Positions 1 through 8,594 of a stretch of DNA of 64,000 nucleotides are shown here, piece by piece. Origin of the DNA: UBA7985 sp965661545 (lineage in GTDB: Bacteria; Pseudomonadota; Alphaproteobacteria; UBA7985); contig CBFIEF010000005.1 of NCBI GenBank assembly GCA_965661545.1, positions 1 through 64,000 on the forward strand, written 5' to 3'. The translations under genes and the position numbers were made by a program. Within the stretch, counting starts at the first letter, position 1; each line of letters begins with the position of its first letter. Below the pieces are notes generated by a model. The model saw nothing but the letters and a program-made list of their open reading frames with translations. It searched no databases and was not told the DNA's origin.

Positions 1-925
1 GGACCAGCCCTTTCTCCGCTGCCAAGATCAGTGGGTGCATGGCCGAGTAATCCACCTCAACAGTCGGCTGACGATTGATGCGGATGTACTTTCGGTACGG
101 CTTCGGACAGTTTTGCCACCAGCCAACATAAAAGCGTCCATTGCAGTAAAAGCTGCCCCTTGAGAATATCCTTCGGATGAAGTGGCGGCCTTGGTGGATA
201 TGAACCGACTTTATTCGTCCTTGGTCGTCAGTTCGGTCAAACCTCGGCTCATCCAGACTGGCAATGTCGATATGGCACCCATTCAGCAGGTCGTTGTAGG
301 CCCTCAGGTCCTCTCTCGCTCCGTCAAGGAACGCAGGAAATTCAGCATCGTCGTATTCGATGTTCTTGGACGTTTTGCGCTTCTTTGCTCCATCCTTATC
401 AAAGCTATCCTGACCGGGGTCCTCTTCGTCCTTGTCCCTCAAGACGATGACTTCTTTCTGTTCATTGAACCTGATCCAGTCCTCTTCCAAAGCAGCTTGA
501 GCAAACATTTCCTGAAGCCGATCTGAGGCTCTGATACGGGTCGTTCGATTTCCCCGAGGGTTTGTCCTGCTATGAGAATGGTTAAGCCAGTCCAGAAGTC
601 CAAGGTCATTCAGAGCATGGACTACAGGGATGGTTTTCTTGCTGAGATGCAGAGCATTGTAGCGGGATGAAACCCTGTATGACTTTTCTGACAGGCTGAT
701 CCCAATCCACTTTGTTGGGTCTTCCTTCCAAACCACAAACAGATCAAGAAGCAGGACCTTTAAGACCCTCTTTGTGGGAGTCCCCTTCCTGTTAGACTGA
801 GACTCAAAGTCATCAGGCAACAGGTTGAAGACATCTTCCAAGAAGTCATTTACCTCAGGATGATCACTCCAGGTGTGGACATCAAAAGGTCTGGAGTTAT
901 GAGGGTTATCATCCTCCCTAATCAT
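1..925 (-). CDS. Element-borne protein of unknown function with a polymerase-A-like motif (3' end outside window)
   Basis: An open frame of 308 codons runs from an ATG at 925 through the left edge without a stop, so the C-terminus is missing. A GGAG sequence lies 7-8 bases before the ATG. The first 200 residues are charged and unremarkable, with a Lys/Asp-rich linker around residues 170-190. Near the edge it has the run NGRFYVGWWQ followed about 20 residues later by VEVDYSAMHPLIL. I recall this pattern from uncharacterised proteins of integrated elements, and the second part resembles motif A of family A DNA polymerases (DYSxxxxR), but polymerase activity is only a guess. Arginine coding is unlike the rest of the window: 11 AGG and 3 AGA codons in 308, which fits horizontal transfer. 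It is divergent from the small ORF at 964 and on the same strand as the integrase. Confidence 0.75.
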   Translation of the reverse strand, partial: MIREDDNPHNSRPFDVHTWSDHPEVNDFLEDVFNLLPDDFESQSNRKGTPTKRVLKVLLLDLFVVWKEDPTKWIGISLSEKSYRVSSRYNALHLSKKTIPVVHALNDLGLLDWLNHSHSRTNPRGNRTTRIRASDRLQEMFAQAALEEDWIRFNEQKEVIVLRDKDEEDPGQDSFDKDGAKKRKTSKNIEYDDAEFPAFLDGAREDLRAYNDLLNGCHIDIASLDEPRFDRTDDQGRIKSVHIHQGRHFIRRIFSRGSFYCNGRFYVGWWQNCPKPYRKYIRINRQPTVEVDYSAMHPLILAAEKGLV

Positions 926-963
926 TACTGTCTCCAATAGAGCTACAGGCTAAGGAGAGAGGC

Positions 964-1059
964 ATGATGGTGGATGATAAAAGGCTGACACAATGGGATA
1001 GAACTTGTTGGCAGAGAATAAGTGAGACAGTCATGGAACTCCGTAAGGCTGTGTGCTGA
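964..1059 (+). CDS. Possible 31-residue small protein in the integrated element
   Basis: A short frame, ATG at 964 to TGA at 1057-1059, preceded by a good Shine-Dalgarno sequence AAGGAG at 952-957 with 6 bases of spacing. The product would be basic and Trp-containing (MMVDDKRL... ending in RKAVC), with no signal peptide or recognisable motif. It is transcribed away from the polymerase-like gene at 925, so the 38 bp between them would be a divergent promoter. No family is recognised. The only evidence is the strong ribosome binding site and the otherwise empty location, so it could be chance. Confidence 0.35.
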   Translation: MMVDDKRLTQWDRTCWQRISETVMELRKAVC

Positions 1060-1155
1060 AAGCGGGAAACCATCCTGCCAAACGGCTAGGACAGACCATT
1101 TTCAGTGCCACACCCACATGACGATCACATGACAGTTCGGAACTTTTTCCTGAAA

Positions 1156-2640
1156 TCAGTACGCCAACTGATCCAAATAGCCCCAATCCTGTTGAGCGTT
1201 TATCTTCTCCGCTGCCTCTTTCAGCACTGTCAGGCTGTAGCCCGTACCGTAGCCCTGAGCGACCACAGAGGATTGTTTCGTCTTGTGGCCCATCAGATAG
1301 TCAAGCACCGCTAAATCGACTCTTGCGGCCCTCCCACGGTCCTTAAAGGCATGTCTGGCGCTGTAAGCAGATAGCTGTTCGATCTGCATTCCCTCAACTG
1401 TCCGAAGCCGCTTGTTCATGGTGTTGCTGAGGTTGGTGTTGCCCTTGGGCTTGCTGTAGCGGGGAAAGACAGGGTCAGCAGGGTCTCTGGACTTCAATGA
1501 CGACAGGTAGCCTTGAAGCATTGGCAACGTAGCGAACAGGATGGCTGGATGCTCAATGACACCCTTGAGGTCTCGAAGCTGGTTGTTACGGACTAAGATA
1601 TGCGGGACATCAGCATCGAGTCTGAGGTCTCCAACAACAAGGTGACTGACCTCGTATATGCGAGAACCAGTCTCCATCATTATCAACCCGATCAATGCAG
1701 CCTCTGAGTTGTCGTTTCTCCAAGCCAGCAATGAGCGCCACCAAAGACGGTAGTCGCTGGGGCTGAAGGGATACCGGACCTTGCTGTCAGTGATCGCATC
1801 TGACATCTTCCTGAAAGGGTTGTTCCAGCCAGCCAGATCGTACTCGTAACCCGCTACGTTGAAGGCCGCTCGGAGCATCTCCAGCGCCTTGTTGCGAGTG
1901 GCTACGGTCCAATCCTTGGTCTCGATCAGGTAGGTCTTGAACCTCTGAGCAACAGAGCGGTCGATGCTCTTGAACGGAGTCTTGTAGCCTCGGTCTCTGT
2001 TTCCGTCGCCAAGCCAATCAGCGAGTGCGTTCAGCCTGAGCCATTGCTGCTGTTCTGACTTGGCCTGTTGATCAGCTTTTCGTCCAACCTTCCGCTTGTT
2101 CGTCTCGATATACAACACAGCAGCATCATGCAGGGTGTAGTCCGGCTTGGGAGCCTCTTGGCCAGTGAGTTGTACGAAGGCCCGAGAATGAGGGGACGCC
2201 GGGTCGTAGGTCTCAACCACTTCGCCTTCAGGCGTTATAGACGCCACAGAGAGGGCAAGCTGGTCGTAGGCTGCTTCGTACTTCTCCTCCCACTCCTTAA
2301 TGACCCGAAGCTGCTTCTCGATGGTGTTGTGTTCTGGCTTCCTCGGATCGATCTGAGGGAAATTCAATGCGCCCTCAGAAGTCAGCAGTCCTTTGGACTG
2401 AAGCAGTCTGGTTGCAAGCACGATAGCTGTGGCTTCATTTGGCTGACCGGTCCCCCGAGCCGTGGCAACGATCTTGTTGAATTCAACATCCAGCAAAGCC
2501 GCTTCAATCTCCGCTTCCTTCTTTGTTTTGACCTTGAGTGATCGAGTGAGTTCCCGCCTTCCAGCCGTTGTTCTCACGTCTTGTGGGAAGACTCGACGGT
2601 ACTGAAAACTGCTGCCACGCTCATGAAGATGCTTGCTCAT
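1156..2640 (-). CDS. Site-specific tyrosine recombinase (integrase)
   Basis: Phage-type integrase of 494 residues that would integrate or excise the element to its left. The N-terminal third (YRRVFPQDVR region) resembles the arm-binding and core-binding part of alphaproteobacterial prophage integrases. The C-terminal catalytic domain shows the active-site Arg in METGSRIYEV (about residue 327), the box YSARHAF (Arg about 429, His about 430, with Tyr in place of the usual first His), the His of LMGHK (about 452) and the nucleophile Tyr in QGYGTGYS (about 464). ATG at 2640 is chosen over an in-frame TTG at 2649. It lies 150 bp from the 3' end of tRNA-Gly, a common integration site for this family. 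Length is somewhat above the usual 400 residues. Confidence 0.93.
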   Translation of the reverse strand: MSKHLHERGSSFQYRRVFPQDVRTTAGRRELTRSLKVKTKKEAEIEAALLDVEFNKIVATARGTGQPNEATAIVLATRLLQSKGLLTSEGALNFPQIDPRKPEHNTIEKQLRVIKEWEEKYEAAYDQLALSVASITPEGEVVETYDPASPHSRAFVQLTGQEAPKPDYTLHDAAVLYIETNKRKVGRKADQQAKSEQQQWLRLNALADWLGDGNRDRGYKTPFKSIDRSVAQRFKTYLIETKDWTVATRNKALEMLRAAFNVAGYEYDLAGWNNPFRKMSDAITDSKVRYPFSPSDYRLWWRSLLAWRNDNSEAALIGLIMMETGSRIYEVSHLVVGDLRLDADVPHILVRNNQLRDLKGVIEHPAILFATLPMLQGYLSSLKSRDPADPVFPRYSKPKGNTNLSNTMNKRLRTVEGMQIEQLSAYSARHAFKDRGRAARVDLAVLDYLMGHKTKQSSVVAQGYGTGYSLTVLKEAAEKINAQQDWGYLDQLAY

Positions 2641-2695
2641 ACGGCTCAAAACCTTGATCGGCAGGGATAGATATCAGCCTGCTAACGCTCTCGTA

Positions 2696-2732
2696 TGTAG
2701 CGTGTTTTGGAGCAATTTTGTAGCACGTTTTG
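2696..2732. repeat. Imperfect 14-bp direct repeat between integrase and tRNA-Gly
   Basis: TGTAGCGTGTTTTG at 2696-2709 and TGTAGCACGTTTTG at 2719-2732 agree at 12 of 14 positions and start 23 bp apart, about two helical turns. They sit between the integrase start and the tRNA-Gly 3' end. The place and spacing suit integrase arm-type sites or an operator controlling the integrase promoter; that role is inference. Confidence 0.45.
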
Positions 2733-2793
2733 TAACAAGAACGGCTACTGAGACCCTACTATCATTGTTTTCATTGGGTTTTTTGGGAGGTCT

Positions 2794-2868
2794 TGGAGCG
2801 GGTGAAGGGAATCGAACCCTCGACACGTAGCTTGGGAAGCTACTGCTCTACCACTGAGCTACACCCGC
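2794..2868 (-). tRNA. tRNA-Gly (anticodon CCC)
   Basis: A full cloverleaf can be drawn on the minus strand: acceptor GCGGGTG/CACCCGC, D stem GCTC/GAGC, anticodon stem GTAGC/GCTAC around the loop TTCCCAA (anticodon CCC), T arm with TTCGATT, and an encoded CCA. The 3' end points at the integrase, so this gene is the probable attachment site, and its 3' portion should be duplicated at the far end of the element outside the window. It lies 42 bp downstream of dnaE2 on the same strand. Confidence 0.96.
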
Positions 2869-2910
2869 GCCCGTACAATCTGACTGTCTTCGACCCATCC
2901 TGCAAGCACC

Positions 2911-5900
2911 TTATCGCCCTCGTCGAGAGCGCGGCGGCTTTGCGTCAAAGGGATTGGGTGCGCCGTGGCCTGTATGGGGCGTTTGTGCAGCAACCGTGAC
3001 TTTGACTCTGTGCGGCGATGTTGGGACATCCAAGGCGACATCACGAGGGTGGCGGGCGGTTTTTGGTTGGCTGACATTGGTGAGCGGGTTGGGCAAACTT
3101 GAGGCCCTTGCGCCATGGACTGGGTCCGATGCGGGGCTGGGGGTGGCTGTTTCACCGCGACGGCGACGGAGTTTTCTGGCGTGCCGCGCCGCCGTGATTA
3201 CGGCCTCGCGCTCTTCATATGTTCTGGGTTTGGGGCCCTTGCTCACCGGCGCGTCGAGCTGCTGCTCCAACGAGCGTGATGCCCCCTGCCCCGTCCCCCA
3301 ATGGCCCCGCTGCCCCATGGTTCGCAGGGGTTGAGAATCATCGTGGCGACCGGCGATATCCGCCTGCCGGGGGTCTTCAGGCATGCCGCGGACGATTTCA
3401 TCCGCATGCGCCAGCGGCGGCGTCACAGGGCTATCGAGCATGTCCGGCTCGCCCTCGCCCACTTGCATTTCGGCCAGTAACGCGGAGCGATCCACCAGAT
3501 GTTGGGCGGTGATATGGATCACTTGATGGTCGCCTTCGCCGGTCTTCTGCACCCGCCCCCAGACCTCGAGCAAGGACGCCGACAGGACTTCACGGCGATA
3601 GGCCTCGAAGCGATCGGACCAAATCACGAGATTGGCCACACCGGTTTCATCCTCCAACGTGATGAAGATCACACCCTTGGCCGATCCGGGCCGTTGGCGG
3701 ACCAAAACCACCCCGGCCAACTTGACCAACGCACCGTCTTTGAGGGACCATAGTGCCTTGGACGGAATGCGTCCCTCGGCGGACAACTGATCCCGCAGCA
3801 AGGCCATGGGGTGTGCCTTGAGCGACAAACGCAGGGCACGATAGTCATCGGCAACCTCCTCCCCCACTGTCATAGCCGGCAGGTTTTCGGCCCCTTGGGC
3901 AACATCGGACCATTCTTCAGCCGCAGCTGCAGCAAACAGTGGAAGTGGGTCCGCGGGCAAGGCCTTGATCGCCCAAAAGGCCTCGCGACGGCCCAAGCCA
4001 AGCGAGCCGTAGCTGTCCCCGCGCGCCAAGGTCTCCAAGGCCGCAACCGAAGCACCGGACCGTCGCCACAAACTGAGCATGTCCGGATAGCCGTTATTCC
4101 GGGCGAGAACGATTTTCTCCGCGTCCTCTTCCTTCAGCCCCTTCACCTGCCGCAAACCAAGACGAATGGCGTAGGCGCGCGGGTGAGTATCGGGCCAACG
4201 GGACGAGGGCAAGCCCACGGGGCGGCCAGTTGGAAAGGCCAGCGTGTTGTCCCAGTCGGATGCGTTCACATCAGGGGGCAGTACCTCGACCCCATGTTCG
4301 CGGGCGTCGCGGATGATCTGAGCGGGGGCATAGAATCCCATGGGCTGCGAGTTAAGCAGCGCGCAGGCGAAAACTTCAGGGTAGTGCTTTTTCATCCATG
4401 AGCTAGTGTAGACCAGCAAGGCGAACGACGCGGCATGGCTTTCGGGAAACCCATAGCTGCCAAAGCCTTCGATCTGTTTGAAGCACCGGTCAGCGAACTC
4501 TGGATCATAGCCGCGCGCCGCCATGCCCAAACGCAGCTTGTCGCCGAATTGGTGCAGCATGCCGTCTTTCTTAAACGTCGCCATCGCCCGGCGCAGCTGA
4601 TCCGCCTCCGTCGGGGTGAAGCCCGCAGCCACAATGGCTATTTTCATCGCTTGCTCTTGGAACAATGGAACACCGAGGGTCTTGCCCAGCACCTTTTCCA
4701 GCTCCTCCGAGGGATACTCTACCGGTTCCTCCCCATTGCGGCGGCGCAAGTAGGGGTGGACCATGTCGCCTTGGATCGGGCCGGGTCGGACAATCGCGAC
4801 TTGAACCACCAAATCGTAAAACGTCGCGGGTTTGAGGCGCGGCAGCATGTTCATCTGCGCCCGGCTTTCAACCTGAAACACACCCAGCGAGTCCCCGCGT
4901 GAGAGCATGTCATAGACCGCCGGGTCTTCGGACGGGATGCTCGCCAGCGAGTGAACCGCGCCGTAGTGATGCTCCAAAAGCTCGAAGCAACGCCGCATGC
5001 ACGACAGCATGCCCAGCGACAGCACATCGACCTTCATCAGCCCCAGCGCTTCGAGATCATCCTTGTCCCATTCGATCACCGTACGGTCCTGCATGGCGGC
5101 GTTTGCGATTGGGACGTATTCGGACAAGGGCCCACGGGTGAGGACGAAGCCGCCAACATGCTGGGACAAATGTCGCGGAAAGCCGCGGATTTGCTGTACC
5201 AGATCCAAAGCCATGGCCAAGCGCGGAGAGGTGATATCCAGCCCCATCTCGGTCAAGCGCTCGTGTGCCAAAACGCGGCCTGTGCGAACCGGTAGCGTGG
5301 TCTGCGCCTCCTCATCCGCTGGCGCGGCGGCGGTGCGGCTTTCATTCCAGCCGGAGATGTTCGAGCTGATGGCCGCAATGGCGTCCTCGGACAAACCCAG
5401 CGCCTTACCCACGTCCCGCACCGCACCGCGGGTTCGGTAGGAGATGACCGTTGCCGCCAGTCCGGCGCGGTCTCGGCCATATTTGCTGTAGATGTACTGG
5501 ATGACTTCTTCGCGCCGCTCGTGCTCGAAATCGACATCGATGTCTGGTGGTTCATCGCGGGCTGCGGAAATGAAGCGCTCGAACAACAGGTCTACGCGCG
5601 CCGGGTCTACGGCTGTGATGCCCAGGCAAAAGCAAACCGTTGAGTTCGCCGCCGATCCCCGCCCCTGGCATAAAATCCCCTGCGAGCGGGCAAATCGGAC
5701 AATATCATAGACGGTGAGAAAGTAGGGCTCGTAACTCAGCTCACCAATGAGCGCCAACTCATGCTCGATGCTTGCGATCACCCGCTCGGGAACTTTGGCC
5801 CCATAGCGCTGATGCGCGCCTTCATAGGCGAGATGGCGCAGTTCCTCAGCGGTGTTTCGACCGTTTTGGGTCAGCTCATCCGGGTATTCATAGCGCAATT

Positions 5901-6858
5901 CATCGAGCGAAAACGTGCAGCGTCGAGCAATTTCGACCGTGCGGGCCAGCGCATCGGGGTGATGGGAGAAGAGCAGCGCCATTTCTTCGGCGGTCTTCAA
6001 ACATCGTTCGGCGTTGGGAAACAATCGCGTGCCTGCGGTATCAACCGTACAGCCGTGCCGGATACAGGTCAGGACGTCCTGCAGCGGCTTGCGGCTGCGG
6101 CTGTGAAAATGCACGTCGTTCAGGGCAACCATGGGCACGCCTGTGCGATCTGCCACCACCGCGAGCTGGCTCAAGCGCGCCTCATCATCCCCGCTGAGAT
6201 GGTGGTGCCCGCCAAGGTACAGCCGCCCTTGCCATTGCCGCCCTAAATCAATCAGCCGCATCATGAAATCTGCATCGATTGTCGGCGGTGGCAGGGCGAT
6301 CAGGATCATGCCATCGGCATGGGCCCGAAGGTCTTCGAGATCGATGAAACAATCGCCCTTGGGTGCCCGGCGGCGACCCAGCGTCAACAATCGGCACAAG
6401 CGGCCATAGGCTGCGCGGTCGGTGGGGTAAGCCAGGAATGCCCCGCCGGGGCGCGCATCCTTGGGTTCTACCAGCGCTTCTGTCGCGACGCGCTCCGTGC
6501 CTGATGGCTTGCGGGCTTGGGTCCGAGCCACACGCGTAAGGCGGCGCTGGCCTTGGGCTTCGGGGCGTGCATCGCGGATCAGGTCCAGCCGACAGCCAAC
6601 GATGAACGGTAAGCCCGCGTCCTTGCACGCCATATGAGCGCGCACCACGCCCGCCATGCTGTTGCGGTCCGTGACTGCGAAGCCCTTCACCCCCAGCGCA
6701 CCGGCGGCCAAAGCCAACTCGTCAGGATGGCTGGCACCGCGCAGGAAGGAGAAATTCGAGCTGACTTGCAGCTCGACATAGGCCAATCGGCGGCTGGGCA
6801 GCAAAGCCTTATCACTGTGATCAATGGCACTGTGATTCGTGACAGCGTGATGGGTCAT
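2911..6858 (-). CDS. dnaE2: Error-prone DNA polymerase III alpha subunit DnaE2
   Basis: C-family translesion polymerase acting with ImuA and ImuB in SOS mutagenesis. The PHP domain is N-terminal (about 25-300). The polymerase active site PPDIDVDF (Asp 439, 441, 443) and the third-acid motif LMKVDVLSLG (Asp about 611) are intact, and an OB-fold follows at about 1040-1130. At 1315 residues it is longer than the usual ~1080. The family's late HPRDV motif sits near residue 1270, but about 125 low-complexity residues precede it and about 45 basic Pro/Arg-rich residues follow it. The start codon overlaps the imuB stop in an ATGA, so the two are translationally coupled. It is the third gene of the imuA-imuB-dnaE2 operon controlled from the SOS box at 9668. 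Confidence 0.96.
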   Translation of the reverse strand: MTHHAVTNHSAIDHSDKALLPSRRLAYVELQVSSNFSFLRGASHPDELALAAGALGVKGFAVTDRNSMAGVVRAHMACKDAGLPFIVGCRLDLIRDARPEAQGQRRLTRVARTQARKPSGTERVATEALVEPKDARPGGAFLAYPTDRAAYGRLCRLLTLGRRRAPKGDCFIDLEDLRAHADGMILIALPPPTIDADFMMRLIDLGRQWQGRLYLGGHHHLSGDDEARLSQLAVVADRTGVPMVALNDVHFHSRSRKPLQDVLTCIRHGCTVDTAGTRLFPNAERCLKTAEEMALLFSHHPDALARTVEIARRCTFSLDELRYEYPDELTQNGRNTAEELRHLAYEGAHQRYGAKVPERVIASIEHELALIGELSYEPYFLTVYDIVRFARSQGILCQGRGSAANSTVCFCLGITAVDPARVDLLFERFISAARDEPPDIDVDFEHERREEVIQYIYSKYGRDRAGLAATVISYRTRGAVRDVGKALGLSEDAIAAISSNISGWNESRTAAAPADEEAQTTLPVRTGRVLAHERLTEMGLDITSPRLAMALDLVQQIRGFPRHLSQHVGGFVLTRGPLSEYVPIANAAMQDRTVIEWDKDDLEALGLMKVDVLSLGMLSCMRRCFELLEHHYGAVHSLASIPSEDPAVYDMLSRGDSLGVFQVESRAQMNMLPRLKPATFYDLVVQVAIVRPGPIQGDMVHPYLRRRNGEEPVEYPSEELEKVLGKTLGVPLFQEQAMKIAIVAAGFTPTEADQLRRAMATFKKDGMLHQFGDKLRLGMAARGYDPEFADRCFKQIEGFGSYGFPESHAASFALLVYTSSWMKKHYPEVFACALLNSQPMGFYAPAQIIRDAREHGVEVLPPDVNASDWDNTLAFPTGRPVGLPSSRWPDTHPRAYAIRLGLRQVKGLKEEDAEKIVLARNNGYPDMLSLWRRSGASVAALETLARGDSYGSLGLGRREAFWAIKALPADPLPLFAAAAAEEWSDVAQGAENLPAMTVGEEVADDYRALRLSLKAHPMALLRDQLSAEGRIPSKALWSLKDGALVKLAGVVLVRQRPGSAKGVIFITLEDETGVANLVIWSDRFEAYRREVLSASLLEVWGRVQKTGEGDHQVIHITAQHLVDRSALLAEMQVGEGEPDMLDSPVTPPLAHADEIVRGMPEDPRQADIAGRHDDSQPLRTMGQRGHWGTGQGASRSLEQQLDAPVSKGPKPRTYEEREAVITAARHARKLRRRRGETATPSPASDPVHGARASSLPNPLTNVSQPKTARHPRDVALDVPTSPHRVKVTVAAQTPHTGHGAPNPFDAKPPRSRRGR

Positions 6859-8594
6859 GCAAACAGTCCCTCAACCGTCCAATCCGGCCGGCCCGCAGCC
6901 TGTCCAGTCCGATCCCCAAAGGGGGCCGTGGGGCCGCTGCACGTTCGAGCCATCCAGAACTGCCGCCCGTCCTCGTCCTCGACGTGGAAGTAGTCCTTGG
7001 TCAGTGGCAGGTTGCGAGTACACGGCGCGTAGGTGCCCAAATGGCCGTTGGGACGATCCCACCATGCGGGGGTCAGGCGCTCAGGCCCACTCCACCGCAC
7101 CAATCGGTGGCGCTGGCGTCGCCATTGGAACTGATGGGGCGGGCGCAAACCGCTGCTGTAAGGCTGGGCATCATCGATTTGTACGGGCTGAGGTTCCGCC
7201 AGCAGAATCACCGGACGGGGTTGGGCGGAGCGGTTCAGCTCGGCTTGAGCCGCGATCTCTGGGTCGCCCAAATCCTGATCCAAAGCCGCTGCGCTGCGCT
7301 GCTGGCTCAGGTCCATAACAGCGGTGAACGGGTTCGTTAAAGCGCTCTCAACAGACTGCCGCAACTCCGCTTCGCGCGGATCATGGCGGGGGCGCAGTGT
7401 GGGCTGCGCGACTGCTTCCGCACCCAAGCGGTTGGTCAGGCGGTCGAGCACGGGGTGATGCCGCCCCGGAACGCTGTGTGCGAGCAAACTGTCTTGGCTC
7501 TCCTGCATGGTCTCAGCGCGCTGAACCGCCAGTCCGACGGCATCCAGGCCAAAGCCCACGTCCAATGTCTCGGTCTGCTCGCTAAACAGACGCAGCAGCA
7601 ATCCCGGCTCCAACGTTGGGCGATGGAAGCGCAGGCGAATGTCACGGCGCGCGCCATCGACGCGGTAGAGCGAGACTGTCGCCTGCCGCACACCTTGCCC
7701 CGCCCGGCGAACCATGGGCAGAACCGCCGCCATCAAGTCCATCAGCGTTTGTTCAATGCTCGCTGCCGTGCCGATGGGTTCATGAAACAACTTACGCGCG
7801 GCATAGGACGCCGCAGGGAGCAGCGGGGTAATCGCGTCTGGTCGCGTGCCCAACGCCCGATCAAGCGCTTCGAGTAAGCGTTCCGAGGTGGTTCGAGCTT
7901 GCTGTGCCTGCTTGCGTGTGAGTTTCTCAGAAAACCGCTGCCCCAAAGCCTGACGATCAAGGGCAACAATGTCCTCAATCCGGCGCAAACCCAGACGGTC
8001 CAACGCCTCAACGGTTGCATCAGGCAAATTGAGCGCTGTCACCGGCAAAGGCCTTAGCGCAGACAAAGTCTCGCCCGGGGGAACACATCGCACAGGGGCA
8101 TCGCCGCAGCGTGCCACCCCCCACGCCGCCAGCGGGGTATCCGCCATCGCTGCTCGCACCGGTAAGCCCCACGCATGCATCCGCTCAACCAAATCCTGCA
8201 GCAAACCCTGCTCGCCCCCAAACAGGTGCGAGCACCCGGAAACATCCAGCAGAAAACCAGCAGCCCCACCAACATCCATGGGTGGGCTGGCCGGGTCCAG
8301 CGCGACCAACGGGGTGTAGCGGGTTAGCCAATGCGCCACGGCGTGCCACGCGCGCTCGATGCACGCAGGATCAACGCTCACAGACCGCAATCCCGGCACC
8401 AAGGCCCGCGCGTCGGTCAGTGGTTGCCCCGGCACCGCGCCAGCGGCACGCGCTGCCGGATTGGCGTCATGAATGATAACCAGATTGCGCTGCTCTACGG
8501 TCAAAGCCCAAGGCTGAGATTGAGCCCACTCACTTGGATGTGGGTGCGCCCACAGTGCAAAGCTTGGACAGACGACGGAAACGATGCGTCTCAT
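6855..8594 (-). CDS. imuB: ImuB, inactive Y-family polymerase homologue
   Basis: ImuB (579 residues) is the non-catalytic Y-family protein that links DnaE2 to the replication clamp in the damage-induced mutasome. It starts MRRIVSVVCPSF, the usual ImuB opening, and contains GCSHLFGGEQ where active Y-polymerases carry catalytic acids. The helix-hairpin-helix-like region follows (LDRLGLRRIEDI). ATG 8594 is chosen over an upstream in-frame start at 8654 because it has GGAG 7 bases before it and gives the conserved N-terminus. It overlaps imuA by 65 bp upstream and dnaE2 by 4 bp downstream. The last ~150 residues are Gln/Pro/Arg-rich before a Trp-containing end. Confidence 0.93.
   Translation of the reverse strand: MRRIVSVVCPSFALWAHPHPSEWAQSQPWALTVEQRNLVIIHDANPAARAAGAVPGQPLTDARALVPGLRSVSVDPACIERAWHAVAHWLTRYTPLVALDPASPPMDVGGAAGFLLDVSGCSHLFGGEQGLLQDLVERMHAWGLPVRAAMADTPLAAWGVARCGDAPVRCVPPGETLSALRPLPVTALNLPDATVEALDRLGLRRIEDIVALDRQALGQRFSEKLTRKQAQQARTTSERLLEALDRALGTRPDAITPLLPAASYAARKLFHEPIGTAASIEQTLMDLMAAVLPMVRRAGQGVRQATVSLYRVDGARRDIRLRFHRPTLEPGLLLRLFSEQTETLDVGFGLDAVGLAVQRAETMQESQDSLLAHSVPGRHHPVLDRLTNRLGAEAVAQPTLRPRHDPREAELRQSVESALTNPFTAVMDLSQQRSAAALDQDLGDPEIAAQAELNRSAQPRPVILLAEPQPVQIDDAQPYSSGLRPPHQFQWRRQRHRLVRWSGPERLTPAWWDRPNGHLGTYAPCTRNLPLTKDYFHVEDEDGRQFWMARTCSGPTAPFGDRTGQAAGRPDWTVEGLFA

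Noticed and set aside
182..526. 114-residue plus-strand frame
   Set aside because: Lies antisense to the open polymerase-like frame that runs from 925 through the left edge; no ribosome binding site or recognisable product.
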